Source: JADJNW01 sp964523725 (GTDB taxonomy: Bacteria > Bacteroidota > Bacteroidia > Chitinophagales > Saprospiraceae). Taken from it: a stretch of DNA of 18,665 bases. The DNA is taken from positions 1 through 18,665 of the forward strand of contig CAZGAU010000105.1 of assembly GCA_964523725.1 (NCBI GenBank), in the 5' to 3' direction. The notes beneath the pieces are model-generated. The model was not told the DNA's origin and ran no database searches. It saw nothing but the letters and a program-made list of their open reading frames with translations. Both the position numbers and the translations under genes were made by a program. Within the stretch, counting starts at the first letter, position 1, and every line of letters begins with the position of its first letter. This document shows, piece by piece, positions 6,801 through 13,075 of the stretch.

Positions 6801-8099
6801 TTAAAAAAATGTAGTAAAAAGCCCATTACTACCGCGGATCATTTTCAAAAGCTCGGTTGTAGAAGGAGAAAGCTCCATTTTCAATTCCTTCCGGAGTGTT
6901 TCCTCGCATTTCAAGTATTGTTTAATCGCTTTGTCGCGGAGCCCGAGTTTGTAATAACTCAGGATCAATTTCTGGTGCGCATCTTCCAGGCAAGAATCTT
7001 TTTCCAGTATTTTTTCAAACAGATGAATCGCGGAAGTGTAAGCCTTTTCCTGTAAATAATAGGTGCCGAGCCGGTCGAGAATGAGCAGGTAGGTTTCTTT
7101 GAACCGGTGGCGTTCTGCCTCGCACCATTCTTCATAGTGAATGTTGTTCAGAAAATCACCCTGATAAAGCGAAGCCGCTTTCTGATAGGCAGGGTAAGCC
7201 TGCGGGAGCCCGTATTTCAACTCCATGGCGCGTCCTTTCTGCCAATAGAGCAGGAATTGCTCGGTATCTTTCCTGATATCAAACGCCGGATTGACCGAAT
7301 AGCAATCATCACTATAATGCAGGAAATCAACTCCGGGCTGTACCTGCTGCAAGTGCCGCCGAAGATTGTGCATGGCTACATTGAGCGAATTGCGTGCCGC
7401 ATTGGGACCGGTGTACCCCCAGAATTTGGAGAGTAACACCTCCCGGTGCACCGGTTTGGCGTGCGCAAACAGCAGATAAGCCAGCAGGGCGTTCATCTTT
7501 TCCCCAGGCAGCAAATTCAGGTTTTTACCTTCAGTTTGCACGGTCAATTTTCCAAAAAAATGGACCCGCAGGTCGGGATTCGTTTTGATATCGGCGCCAT
7601 GCTGCCAGGAAACTGAGATTTCGGGCTGCTCGGAGGGAGTTGGTTGGTTTTTTTTATTTGTGTGTATTTTTTTGAAAAACAAAAACTTAAAGATTCGAAA
7701 CAGCAGGGTTTTAAAGAAAAACAGTAGGCCGCCCTTGCTTTGGTTGAGATATGGCTGAACAAGTTGCAGCAATACTTCGGGCTGGATCGGGAAGATCAGG
7801 TAGTCTTTTGCGCCAAGCCGGAAAGCTTCAATGATATCCTCTTTCGAAGGATTTTCGCCCAAAAAAATGACGGGCGTATCCGGAAGGAGGTTTTTCAAAG
7901 CCTGAAAATCTGACAGCGCCTGCTGAGCGGAGTTTTTGTGCAAAAACAATACCAGCGAAGGTAGCGGCGAAGCTTCCTCCCTGGTGAGCCGATGGCGAAG
8001 CGAGTAAGTGCATAATTCGCAATGACCGGAGATCAAGTGCGTAATCAGCTGCAGACCACCCGAGCTCTCAGCGAACAGAAGGATTCGGGGAGTAGTCAT
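6801..8099 (-). CDS. SARP/BTAD-type transcriptional regulator with a degenerate receiver domain
   Basis: 432 residues. Residues 4-118 have the pattern of a response-regulator receiver (RILLFAES; PDTPVIFLGEN; EAFRLGAKDYLIFPIQPEVLLQLV), but the acidic pair at the first strand, the phosphorylated Asp (region SLVLFLHKN, 48-56) and the Lys before Pro (here F103) are all missing. It is therefore a pseudo-receiver. A segment at 125-144 is unusually rich in Phe, Leu and Lys/Arg and may be a membrane-contacting helix or a linker. Residues 177-268 are an OmpR/SARP-like winged helix (LRVHFFGKLTV ... ARNSLNVAMHNLRRHL). Residues 275-420 are the helical bacterial transcriptional activator domain with TPR-like repeats. 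It probably activates transcription by binding direct repeats. It is divergent from the small protein at 8429. The ligand or partner is unknown. Confidence 0.85.
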   Translation of the reverse strand: MTTPRILLFAESSGGLQLITHLISGHCELCTYSLRHRLTREEASPLPSLVLFLHKNSAQQALSDFQALKNLLPDTPVIFLGENPSKEDIIEAFRLGAKDYLIFPIQPEVLLQLVQPYLNQSKGGLLFFFKTLLFRIFKFLFFKKIHTNKKNQPTPSEQPEISVSWQHGADIKTNPDLRVHFFGKLTVQTEGKNLNLLPGEKMNALLAYLLFAHAKPVHREVLLSKFWGYTGPNAARNSLNVAMHNLRRHLQQVQPGVDFLHYSDDCYSVNPAFDIRKDTEQFLLYWQKGRAMELKYGLPQAYPAYQKAASLYQGDFLNNIHYEEWCEAERHRFKETYLLILDRLGTYYLQEKAYTSAIHLFEKILEKDSCLEDAHQKLILSYYKLGLRDKAIKQYLKCEETLRKELKMELSPSTTELLKMIRGSNGLFTTFF

Positions 8100-8428
8100 T
8101 GTTTGGTTGTTTTGGAGTTATAGTTTCATCCGGCTTTACTTAATAACACCGGATTTTTTTATAATATTTCGTGCTTTTTTATTATTATTGTGAGTGTGAT
8201 TCATTCTTTCCAAATAACTGAATTGTCTTTGAAGCAAGAGGATGGAATGAATATTATCTGTTTGACAATCAATTGACTCCCGAAATTCCAGCCCCGAATA
8301 TTTAATTTAGATTTCGAAAAATTTAGGCAGATAGTTGTAGAACAAAGATTTCTGTTGAAAACGCTTTTTGTTAAATAAAGTTCCTTTTTTATTTATAATA
8401 CATCATTATATCATAGTAAATATGCATC
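8100..8428. other. divergent regulatory spacer between the SARP-type regulator and the zinc-ribbon-like gene
   Basis: 329 bases, AT-rich, no gene. On the plus strand ATCCGG and CCGGAT near 8130-8155 pair around a 15-base loop and are followed by seven T, a terminator-like shape although nothing upstream on that strand needs terminating. No exact TAnnTTTG box is visible on either strand. The region probably holds both promoters. Confidence 0.5.
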
Positions 8429-8656
8429 ATGGAAAACAAATTTGAATTTAAAACGGACGGTTTCGAGCATCATCAATGTAGTAGCAAACGCGAAGGTAAA
8501 TGGATCATATTTCAATGTACACAATGTAACTATAAGCGAAAGCTGGATACCGAAACAAGCAAACCGGAAGTGATTTCACCCGGCGATGTGAATGCGCTTC
8601 ATACCGGGATGCATACCCCTGTGGGTGTACAACTGGATAAATATCATCCGAATTAA
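8429..8656 (+). CDS. small zinc-ribbon-like protein of unknown function
   Basis: 75 residues. Cysteines and histidines are arranged as FEHHQCSS (His14, His15, Cys17) and, after a 12-residue gap, FQCTQCNYKRKL (Cys30, Cys33). This CxxC knuckle plus an upstream Cys/His suggests a zinc ribbon. The C-terminal 35 residues are Gly/Pro/His-rich and look flexible. No signal peptide or membrane segment. It is divergent from the SARP/BTAD regulator, sharing its 329-base upstream region, so it may be a target or modulator of that regulator. I do not know the family. Start at 8429 gives a plausible N-terminus MENKFEFKTDGF; an in-frame alternative is not needed. Confidence 0.65.
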   Translation: MENKFEFKTDGFEHHQCSSKREGKWIIFQCTQCNYKRKLDTETSKPEVISPGDVNALHTGMHTPVGVQLDKYHPN

Positions 8657-8839
8657 TATCATTATTATTAAGTAGTCGGACAGTTTTACAGTCGATTGTC
8701 GAAAATCGAATTAATCTGACAATCAACTTCTTATAAAATATTTTATTTGAACTTGAAATTGCCTCTTTACTTAATACGAAGAAAGGTTTAATTTTATTGC
8801 CTGAGCCTTTTCGGGCTGAAATGCTTGTGGTTATTGGGA

Positions 8840-8867
8840 TTAACCGGGAGTTAACCGTGAAATAACC
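8840..8867 (+). promoter_or_regulatory. 11-bp-phased direct repeats TTAACC (possible regulator site)
   Basis: TTAACCG (8840-8846), TTAACCG (8851-8857) and ATAACCA (8862-8868) are spaced exactly 11 bases, one helical turn. SARP-type activators are known to bind heptamer direct repeats at 11-bp spacing, and a SARP/BTAD regulator is encoded nearby at 6801. Downstream at 8885-8901, TTAAGCGGGAATTAATC matches the 8840-8856 block at 14 of 17 bases. The link is inference; what gene it would control is not clear. Confidence 0.4.
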
Positions 8868-8978
8868 ATTGACATATTCATTTTTAAGCGGGAATTAATC
8901 ATATTTATTTTGGTTTTTTCAAGGCAAAGCCGAATGGAGCGGTTTGGAAAAGGGAGTAGATGAGAGCCTAACCAGAAA

Positions 8979-9007
8979 GGAGGAACCCACCTGTGGCAGG
9001 TCCCTCC
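8979..9007 (-). terminator. imperfect hairpin downstream of the 153-residue gene
   Basis: GGAGG (8979-8983) and ACCT (8989-8992) pair with AGGT (8998-9001) and CCTCC (9003-9007) around loop GTGGC. On the minus strand it lies 33 bases after the stop at 9040 and is followed by TTTC, so it may act as a weak terminator. Confidence 0.35.
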
Positions 9008-9039
9008 AATGCGCTGCTGCATAGTGTGCCAATGTAATA

Positions 9040-9501
9040 TTAGCCGGCGTCGTGTTCCTGAACCAAGCCAAGATCAGCAAAAGCGGCGATCGGTGCGCCA
9101 AACGGTGCTACTGCCCGGTGAAAAACGGCGGTGGCGACTATCCGGTAAAGGGTTTGTCCCTGCAATTGCGTTGGGATGTGACTGGCCGGAATAACGATAT
9201 CCTGAACCTGACCCGGCGCCAGCAAGCCGTTCGTGCCCGTCCAGGTCAGCGAAGCCGGATCAGCGCCCGGTCCAATTCGTTCAAAATGCACACCCAGGTG
9301 CCAGTGTCCATACAAAAATCCGACAAGGTTGCCAAAACACTGACAGTTGAATCGAACGATCAGGTCCTGATCTTCCTGGATGATGTTAAAAGGTAATTGA
9401 CCCTGAGGCGCCGCGCCTCCGAATTGTTCTACAAAATGGACGCTGCCCGTAATGGTCAGATCGCTAGGGGGAAACCCTACTTCGCAAATTAATTGTGCCA
9501 T
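9040..9501 (-). CDS. unrecognised 153-residue beta-rich protein
   Basis: The frame is open from 9597, but I prefer the ATG at 9501: it gives MAQLICEVGFPPSDLTITGS, and the 32 residues upstream look untranslated and lie in AT-rich leader. The protein is rich in Val, Phe, Gly and Pro, with short strands (LTITGSVHFVEQF, DLIVRFNCQC, LGVHFERIG, DIVIPASHI, YRIVATAVFH), consistent with a beta-sandwich. There is no signal peptide, membrane span or known motif; two cysteines form CQC. I do not recognise the family. The base composition is higher in GC than the flanks, typical of real coding sequence here. It is a monocistronic gene, convergent with the one at 8429. Confidence 0.7.
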   Translation of the reverse strand: MAQLICEVGFPPSDLTITGSVHFVEQFGGAAPQGQLPFNIIQEDQDLIVRFNCQCFGNLVGFLYGHWHLGVHFERIGPGADPASLTWTGTNGLLAPGQVQDIVIPASHIPTQLQGQTLYRIVATAVFHRAVAPFGAPIAAFADLGLVQEHDAG

Positions 9502-9772
9502 TTTCTTTGATTTTTTGGTTAACCTACCGTAGTCGGGTTCACAAATGGCTACGAATAGATTGTAATGATAAAATGAAAACCGTGAACCTGAGGGCAAATT
9601 GCATTTTATGAATTAAGTGGGGCTTATTCTGGTGTTAATTACATTATAAAACGAACTTAATTAGCGGTTAAAAATAAAATTTACAAACTTTTAAAGGGCT
9701 GAAAGATGTGCAATGACTCATTTCCTGAACAATACACCCATCATTCTTTTTTAGAATAAACTGTACTTAATC

Positions 9773-10357
9773 ATGTTTTTTCAAAATAATGATATTTTTA
9801 TTTTTCTGATACTGTTTATTTTCCTGGGGATTTGTAGTTGTGACACCCGAAAGGATGAAAATACCGCCAGTCAGGAGTTGCCCGCACCCGCCGATGCGCT
9901 GGTTATTCAGGGTGATTTTGATGGCGACGGAGAACTGGAAACACTGCGCGAAGGCTTTTTGCTAACTCAAACAGATCCCGATAGCATCGGGCAATGCGCT
10001 GTAATCAACCTGGAAAACAAGTTATCTGCCCTCGGCGTAAACGGCGAATGCACAGGATTGATGTTTTTGCAAAACGAAGGCGATCTGAACAATGACGGCC
10101 GCGATGAACTATCGCTGGTGCGCGACTGGCATACTGGCTTTACCCGTTTGGTGGAAATTTACACCTATAAGGATAATGAATGGCATCCATTGGATAATTT
10201 TACCATTCACCTTGATTTTATTGCCGGACAGGATCCTGCGTTTGACTATGATACGTTGATCCTCCCTACTGAAAACGCCTCCGGTTACACCGTGATGGAA
10301 TACGATCCGAGCAATTCACCCGATCTATGGAACCGGCGTGCCGGTGAGATGGAATAA
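9773..10357 (+). CDS. lipoprotein with two EF-hand-like Asp loops
   Basis: 194 residues. A long hydrophobic signal (MFFQNNDIFIFLILFIFLGICSC) ends in a lipobox-like I-C-S-C with lipidation probably at Cys23. Two Asp/Asn loops of calcium-binding type occur: GDFDGDGELE at about 47-56 and GDLNNDGRDEL at about 103-113, the pattern of FG-GAP/VCBS-like beta-propeller repeats. Each is followed by a strand (ETLREGFLL; SLVRDW). There are too few repeats for a full propeller. It is probably anchored in the envelope. The next lipoprotein starts 27 bases after its stop, so the two are likely one operon. A short inverted repeat ATTCT-T5-AGAAT lies at 9743-9757, 15 bases before the start. Function unknown. 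Confidence 0.82.
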   Translation: MFFQNNDIFIFLILFIFLGICSCDTRKDENTASQELPAPADALVIQGDFDGDGELETLREGFLLTQTDPDSIGQCAVINLENKLSALGVNGECTGLMFLQNEGDLNNDGRDELSLVRDWHTGFTRLVEIYTYKDNEWHPLDNFTIHLDFIAGQDPAFDYDTLILPTENASGYTVMEYDPSNSPDLWNRRAGEME

Positions 10358-10384
10358 ATTTATTTTTATAAAAACCCAACAATC

Positions 10385-11044
10385 ATGCGATCCATACCAA
10401 TATTTTCTTTTTTACTGCTGGTTGTCATTTCCCTGGCGGCTTGTCAGGCTTCCAAAAATAAAAACGAGCAGCAACCAGAAACCGTCGTAGCGCCTGCACC
10501 TACACCTCAAGCGCTCACCGGCGCAGGAATGGACTCTACGGAAGCCCGCAAAGCAGTTGCTGCCAAGGCAGATGCGGTGGTGCAAGCTATCGCCAATCAA
10601 AACTTCGGCAAGTTAAAATTATACATTCATCCCACACGGGGTTTACGCTTTTCACCCTATGCCAATATTGATACGTCTATTCACCAGGTACTGACGCCGG
10701 AACAAGTAGGCACGCTGCCCAATGGAACTGAGCGGCTGTGGGGTTATGCCGACGGCAGTGGCAAACCCATCCGCATGCCTTTTTCCGAGTATTACAAGCA
10801 ATACGTGTACAACAAGCCCTATGCAAATGCTGAAACCATCGGTTATAACCACATCGTTGGGGGTGGAAATATGATTTACAACTACAGAGATATCTACCCC
10901 GATGCGATAATGGTGGAATACTATCTGCCGGGCAGCGAAGAAAAGTACGCAGGCATGGACTGGGGTAGCTTAATCCTCGTATTCACCCCCTACAAAGGCG
11001 AATGGTACCTCACCAGTCTGGCGCACGGGCAATGGACGATTTGA
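10385..11044 (+). CDS. lipoprotein of unknown function, second gene of the pair
   Basis: 219 residues. MRSIPIFSFLLLVVISLAAC is a type II signal peptide with lipobox LAAC and Cys20. A linker rich in Lys, Glu, Pro and Ala runs to about residue 50. The globular part begins with a helix (DSTEARKAVAAKADAVVQAIANQ) followed by strands: LKLYIHPTRGLRFSPYANI, then NHIVGGGNMIYNY, DAIMVEYYLPGS and SLILVFTPYKGEWYLTSLAHGQW. The helix-then-strand order and the closing strand ending in WYL are what one sees in NTF2-like/SnoaL folds, but I cannot assign it. It probably acts at the outer membrane with its neighbour 27 bases upstream. Confidence 0.83.
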   Translation: MRSIPIFSFLLLVVISLAACQASKNKNEQQPETVVAPAPTPQALTGAGMDSTEARKAVAAKADAVVQAIANQNFGKLKLYIHPTRGLRFSPYANIDTSIHQVLTPEQVGTLPNGTERLWGYADGSGKPIRMPFSEYYKQYVYNKPYANAETIGYNHIVGGGNMIYNYRDIYPDAIMVEYYLPGSEEKYAGMDWGSLILVFTPYKGEWYLTSLAHGQWTI

Positions 11045-11119
11045 CGGGAGGTTGGGTTTGAGCAATGTTGGCTTGGATCCCTCTTCTGATGGTTGGCTTG
11101 GCTTTTACCCTGACCTCAT

Positions 11120-11222
11120 GGAGTGATGGAATGTTGAACTATTGAATAGTGCAAGCTATTTGAAAATAAATTTTTATCCTGCGTTTTCATCATTCCATCA
11201 CTCCACCATTCCAACACTCCCA
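11120..11222. repeat. octamer-periodic inverted repeat, copy 2
   Basis: Left arm octamers: GGAGTGAT, GGAATGTT, GAACTATT, GAATAGTG (11120-11151). Right arm: CATTCCAT, CACTCCAC, CATTCCAA, CACTCCCA (11191-11222). Bases 11120-11133 and 11191-11204 are perfectly complementary over 14 bp. It lies between convergent genes and may act as a bidirectional terminator. Same design as 2531-2604. Confidence 0.75.
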
Positions 11223-11238
11223 ATCCCCAAAGCAATCT

Positions 11239-11616
11239 CTACATTTGCGCCAACTGAATGAGATTGCCGCAGGTATCTTCAAACACTGCTTCGATGCCCC
11301 AGTCGGTTTTTGTGGGTTCCTTTCTGAAAGTCACACCCCGCGATTTCAAACGCTCGAAATCTTGTTGAATATCTGCTGTCCCGAAAGTGATAACCGGCAA
11401 ATTCGCTTTGTAAAGCGCCTCCTGATAGTTCTTGGCTATCGGGTTTTGATTAGGTTCCAGCAGCAAACTGGTTCCGTCCGGCTCCTCCGGGGATGCGACG
11501 ATTGCCAAATAGGCTTCGGGAATATGCATTTTGCTGACAAAGCCCAGCACTTCGGTGTAAAAGGTATGCGCTTCACTCGGATTGGGCACAAATACACTGG
11601 TTAATGCAATTTTCAT
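11239..11616 (-). CDS. VOC superfamily (glyoxalase/bleomycin-resistance-like) protein
   Basis: 125 residues, the normal length for a two-module VOC protein. Module 1 shows SEAHTFYTEVLGFVSKM; module 2 has DIQQDFERLKSRGVTFRKEPTKTDWGIEAVFEDTCGNLIQLAQ, the usual DPxGNxIEL ending altered to DTCGNLIQL. The first-strand metal His and the final-strand Glu are not visible (the latter is Gln), so a classical metal-dependent glyoxalase activity is doubtful. Third gene of the ArsR - AHSA1 - VOC operon, starting 14 bases after the AHSA1 stop. Such VOC proteins often bind or modify small hydrophobic molecules; the true substrate is unknown. Confidence 0.88.
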   Translation of the reverse strand: MKIALTSVFVPNPSEAHTFYTEVLGFVSKMHIPEAYLAIVASPEEPDGTSLLLEPNQNPIAKNYQEALYKANLPVITFGTADIQQDFERLKSRGVTFRKEPTKTDWGIEAVFEDTCGNLIQLAQM

Positions 11617-11630
11617 AGGAAAGAGTTTTT

Positions 11631-12071
11631 TTATTTGTTTACAGTTTGATTTTCAACGTATTCTTTCAGCAGGGTGCCGATCAATTGATTCCAGCCGGCC
11701 ACAAAATTCTCTTTTGCAAAAGCCGGTCCTCCAGGAGCAAAGCTTTCCAGCCCTTCGTGCGTGAGCCGTACGCGGGTGCGGTCACCTTCTTCAAACAACT
11801 CAAAAGTCACCAGCGAGTCCCCGGGGAAACCATCGTACCGCCAACTGTAGGCCAGCCTTTTATGTTCAACCACCTCTGTTATTTTGCACAGGTGCAGATA
11901 ACACTTGTTTTCGTCACCGCCTTCAAACTGGAATTCAAAACCCACTTCAGGTTTAAAGACCGCAATGTCAAAATACCATTGCCGCATGGCGTCTTTGTCT
12001 GTAATAGCCTGCCAGACTTTGGCCGCAGGCGCATGGATGATCACTTCTTTTACAACGGGTGGATGCTTCAT
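11631..12071 (-). CDS. SRPBCC/AHSA1-family protein
   Basis: 146 residues from the ATG at 12071. The frame is open further upstream but that part overlaps the ArsR gene; the chosen start forms an ATGA overlap with the ArsR stop and begins MKHPPVVKEVIIHAPAAKVW, the standard opening strand and helix of the START/SRPBCC fold. The remaining motifs are AMRQWYFD, FKPEVGFEFQFEGG, LAYSWRYDGFPGDSLVTFEL, TRVRLTHEGLESF and the C-terminal helix FVAGWNQLIGTLLKEYVE. AHSA1-like proteins form a hydrophobic pocket and often follow ArsR repressors in operons, as here. Role is probably ligand binding or detoxification; the ligand is unknown. Confidence 0.92.
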   Translation of the reverse strand: MKHPPVVKEVIIHAPAAKVWQAITDKDAMRQWYFDIAVFKPEVGFEFQFEGGDENKCYLHLCKITEVVEHKRLAYSWRYDGFPGDSLVTFELFEEGDRTRVRLTHEGLESFAPGGPAFAKENFVAGWNQLIGTLLKEYVENQTVNK

Positions 12072-12376
12072 GGTTGATTTTCGATATAGTTTTTTAATTG
12101 GTTCAACTTGTCGTCCCAAAAACGGCTGTAGTAATTTACCCAGTCTGCGACTTCTTTCAGATGCTCCAATCGGGCCTGGCAGTAGCGTTCTCTGCCTCTT
12201 TGCTCGATGGAGATCAGACCGCACTCGCTCAGTATCTTCACATGCTTGGAAATAGCCGGGCGACTAATGTCGAAATGCTCGGCTATGCCGTTGAGTGTGC
12301 GCGATTCTTTTGCCAATAGCCCGATAATCTCGCGGCGCGTGGGGTCCGCAATTGCTTGAAACACGTCTCTTCTCAT
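12068..12376 (-). CDS. ArsR/SmtB-family winged-helix repressor
   Basis: 102 residues, typical of the family. RRDVFQAIADPTRREIIGLLA is the standard opening, GIAEHFDISRPAISKHVKILSECGLI is the helix-turn-helix, and ISIEQRGRERYCQARLEHL is the wing. No cysteine pair of the metal-sensing type (ELCVCDL) is present, so it is unlikely to sense arsenic or zinc; its class is the one linked to AHSA1 genes. Its stop overlaps the next start by ATGA. A 28-bp palindromic site ends 12 bases upstream of its start codon (12388-12415), so autorepression of the three-gene operon is likely. Confidence 0.93.
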   Translation of the reverse strand: MRRDVFQAIADPTRREIIGLLAKESRTLNGIAEHFDISRPAISKHVKILSECGLISIEQRGRERYCQARLEHLKEVADWVNYYSRFWDDKLNQLKNYIENQP

Positions 12377-12387
12377 CCTGCTGCTGA

Positions 12388-12415
12388 ATTTAAGTAACTG
12401 GTTGGTTACTTAAAT
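12388..12415. promoter_or_regulatory. palindromic operator of the ArsR - AHSA1 - VOC operon
   Basis: Perfect 11-bp inverted repeat ATTTAAGTAAC (12388-12398) and GTTACTTAAAT (12405-12415) with spacer TGGTTG. It lies 12-39 bases upstream of the ArsR start, where it would cover the promoter. A partial GGTTAC half-site recurs at 12431-12436, inside AACCATTTGGTTAC. Confidence 0.7.
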
Positions 12416-12557
12416 ATATAAGAAACCATTTGGTTACGCAAGTTTTTGAACTTTTATTTCTTTACAGAGAAACACCAATCTTTTGGGCAGACATATCATT
12501 TTTGATGGCTGGAATAGCTGGGATTTTTCTTTGAGAACAAGGTTTTAGATCAGCGAT

Positions 12558-12890
12558 AAAAGATGCCATCTGCTAGTTTTATAGCAAAAGATGCCATCTA
12601 CAATGTGAAAGATGCCATCTGCAATGTGAAAGATGCCATCTACAACGTGAAAGATGCCATCTACAACGTAAAAGATGCCATCTACAACGTAAAAGTTGCC
12701 ATCTGCAATGTGAAAGTTGGAGAATTCTGCGTTGTAATCGGCATCTGCAACCTTGCATTCGGCAATTTCTGCATGGAAATACCCTCTTGCTACGTTGCAT
12801 TCGGCATCTACAACTTTACATTCGGCAATTTTTGCATGGAAATACCCTCTTGCCACATTGCATTCGATGATTTCCATTATAAATCTGGTG
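12558..12890. repeat. 21-bp tandem repeat array, degenerating rightward
   Basis: GATGCC units recur every 21 bases at 12590, 12611, 12632, 12653, 12674 and, as GTTGCC or GTTGGA, at 12695 and 12716. An outer copy at 12562 is 28 bases from the next. From about 12755 a divergent half continues the 21-base phase, with a 63-bp segment repeated (start 12755 and 12818) containing CATGGAAATACCCTCTTGC. Open frames exist on both strands because the unit lacks stops, with a heptad such as KDAIYNV, but no start signal, signal peptide or fold is evident, and the 28-base step changes the frame. I treat it as noncoding. The rest of 12416-13075 shows nothing else except a possible TTAATTTG box near 13017. 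Confidence 0.8.
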
Positions 12891-13075
12891 GAAAATGCGC
12901 CTGTTAAGCCAAATAATCGTATTCCGGTCTTTTTTTACAGATCGCAATCGTCAATTTAAATGGTGAGGCTGCCTGTTTTTACCCGCTGGCGCTGAAATAA
13001 TTTTCAACAATCTTTGTTAATTTGGCTTCTACTTTAATAAACGAAACATTATTCAAAGCTTAAAACCCTTCAAGC

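Larger units (their letters stand above)
8657..9039. other. 383-base spacer with phased direct repeats and hairpins but no convincing gene
   Basis: The first part has an inverted repeat GATTGTC (8694-8700)/GACAATC (8718-8724) that could be a weak terminator for the gene at 8429. Then come the TTAACC repeats at 8840-8867, a looser second copy at 8885-8901, and a more GC-rich tract from about 8930 that ends in the hairpin at 8979-9007. Small open frames across this area lack codon-like composition and start signals. An uncharacterised noncoding RNA is possible, unproven. Confidence 0.5.

Noticed and set aside
8840..9101. Overlapping minus-strand frames of about 60 residues in the spacer after the 153-residue gene
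   Set aside because: They lack a start context, have atypical composition, overlap each other in two frames, and cover the hairpin and direct repeats.
9052..9396. 114-residue plus-strand frame
   Set aside because: It lies antisense inside the 153-residue gene, which has the better composition and start.
9502..9597. 32-residue N-terminal extension of the 153-residue protein
   Set aside because: It is in AT-rich leader sequence, and the internal start MAQLICEVGF at 9501 fits better.
12072..12224. 51-residue extension of the AHSA1 protein
   Set aside because: It overlaps the ArsR gene in another frame; the ATGA overlap and family alignment place the start at 12071.
12558..12720. CRISPR array
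   Set aside because: The units are contiguous 21-mers with no unique spacers, and no cas gene is near.
12563..12907. 114-residue open frame with KDAIYNV heptads
   Set aside because: It is a by-product of the stop-free 21-bp repeat; there is an equally long frame on the other strand, no start signal, and the first repeat is out of frame with the others.
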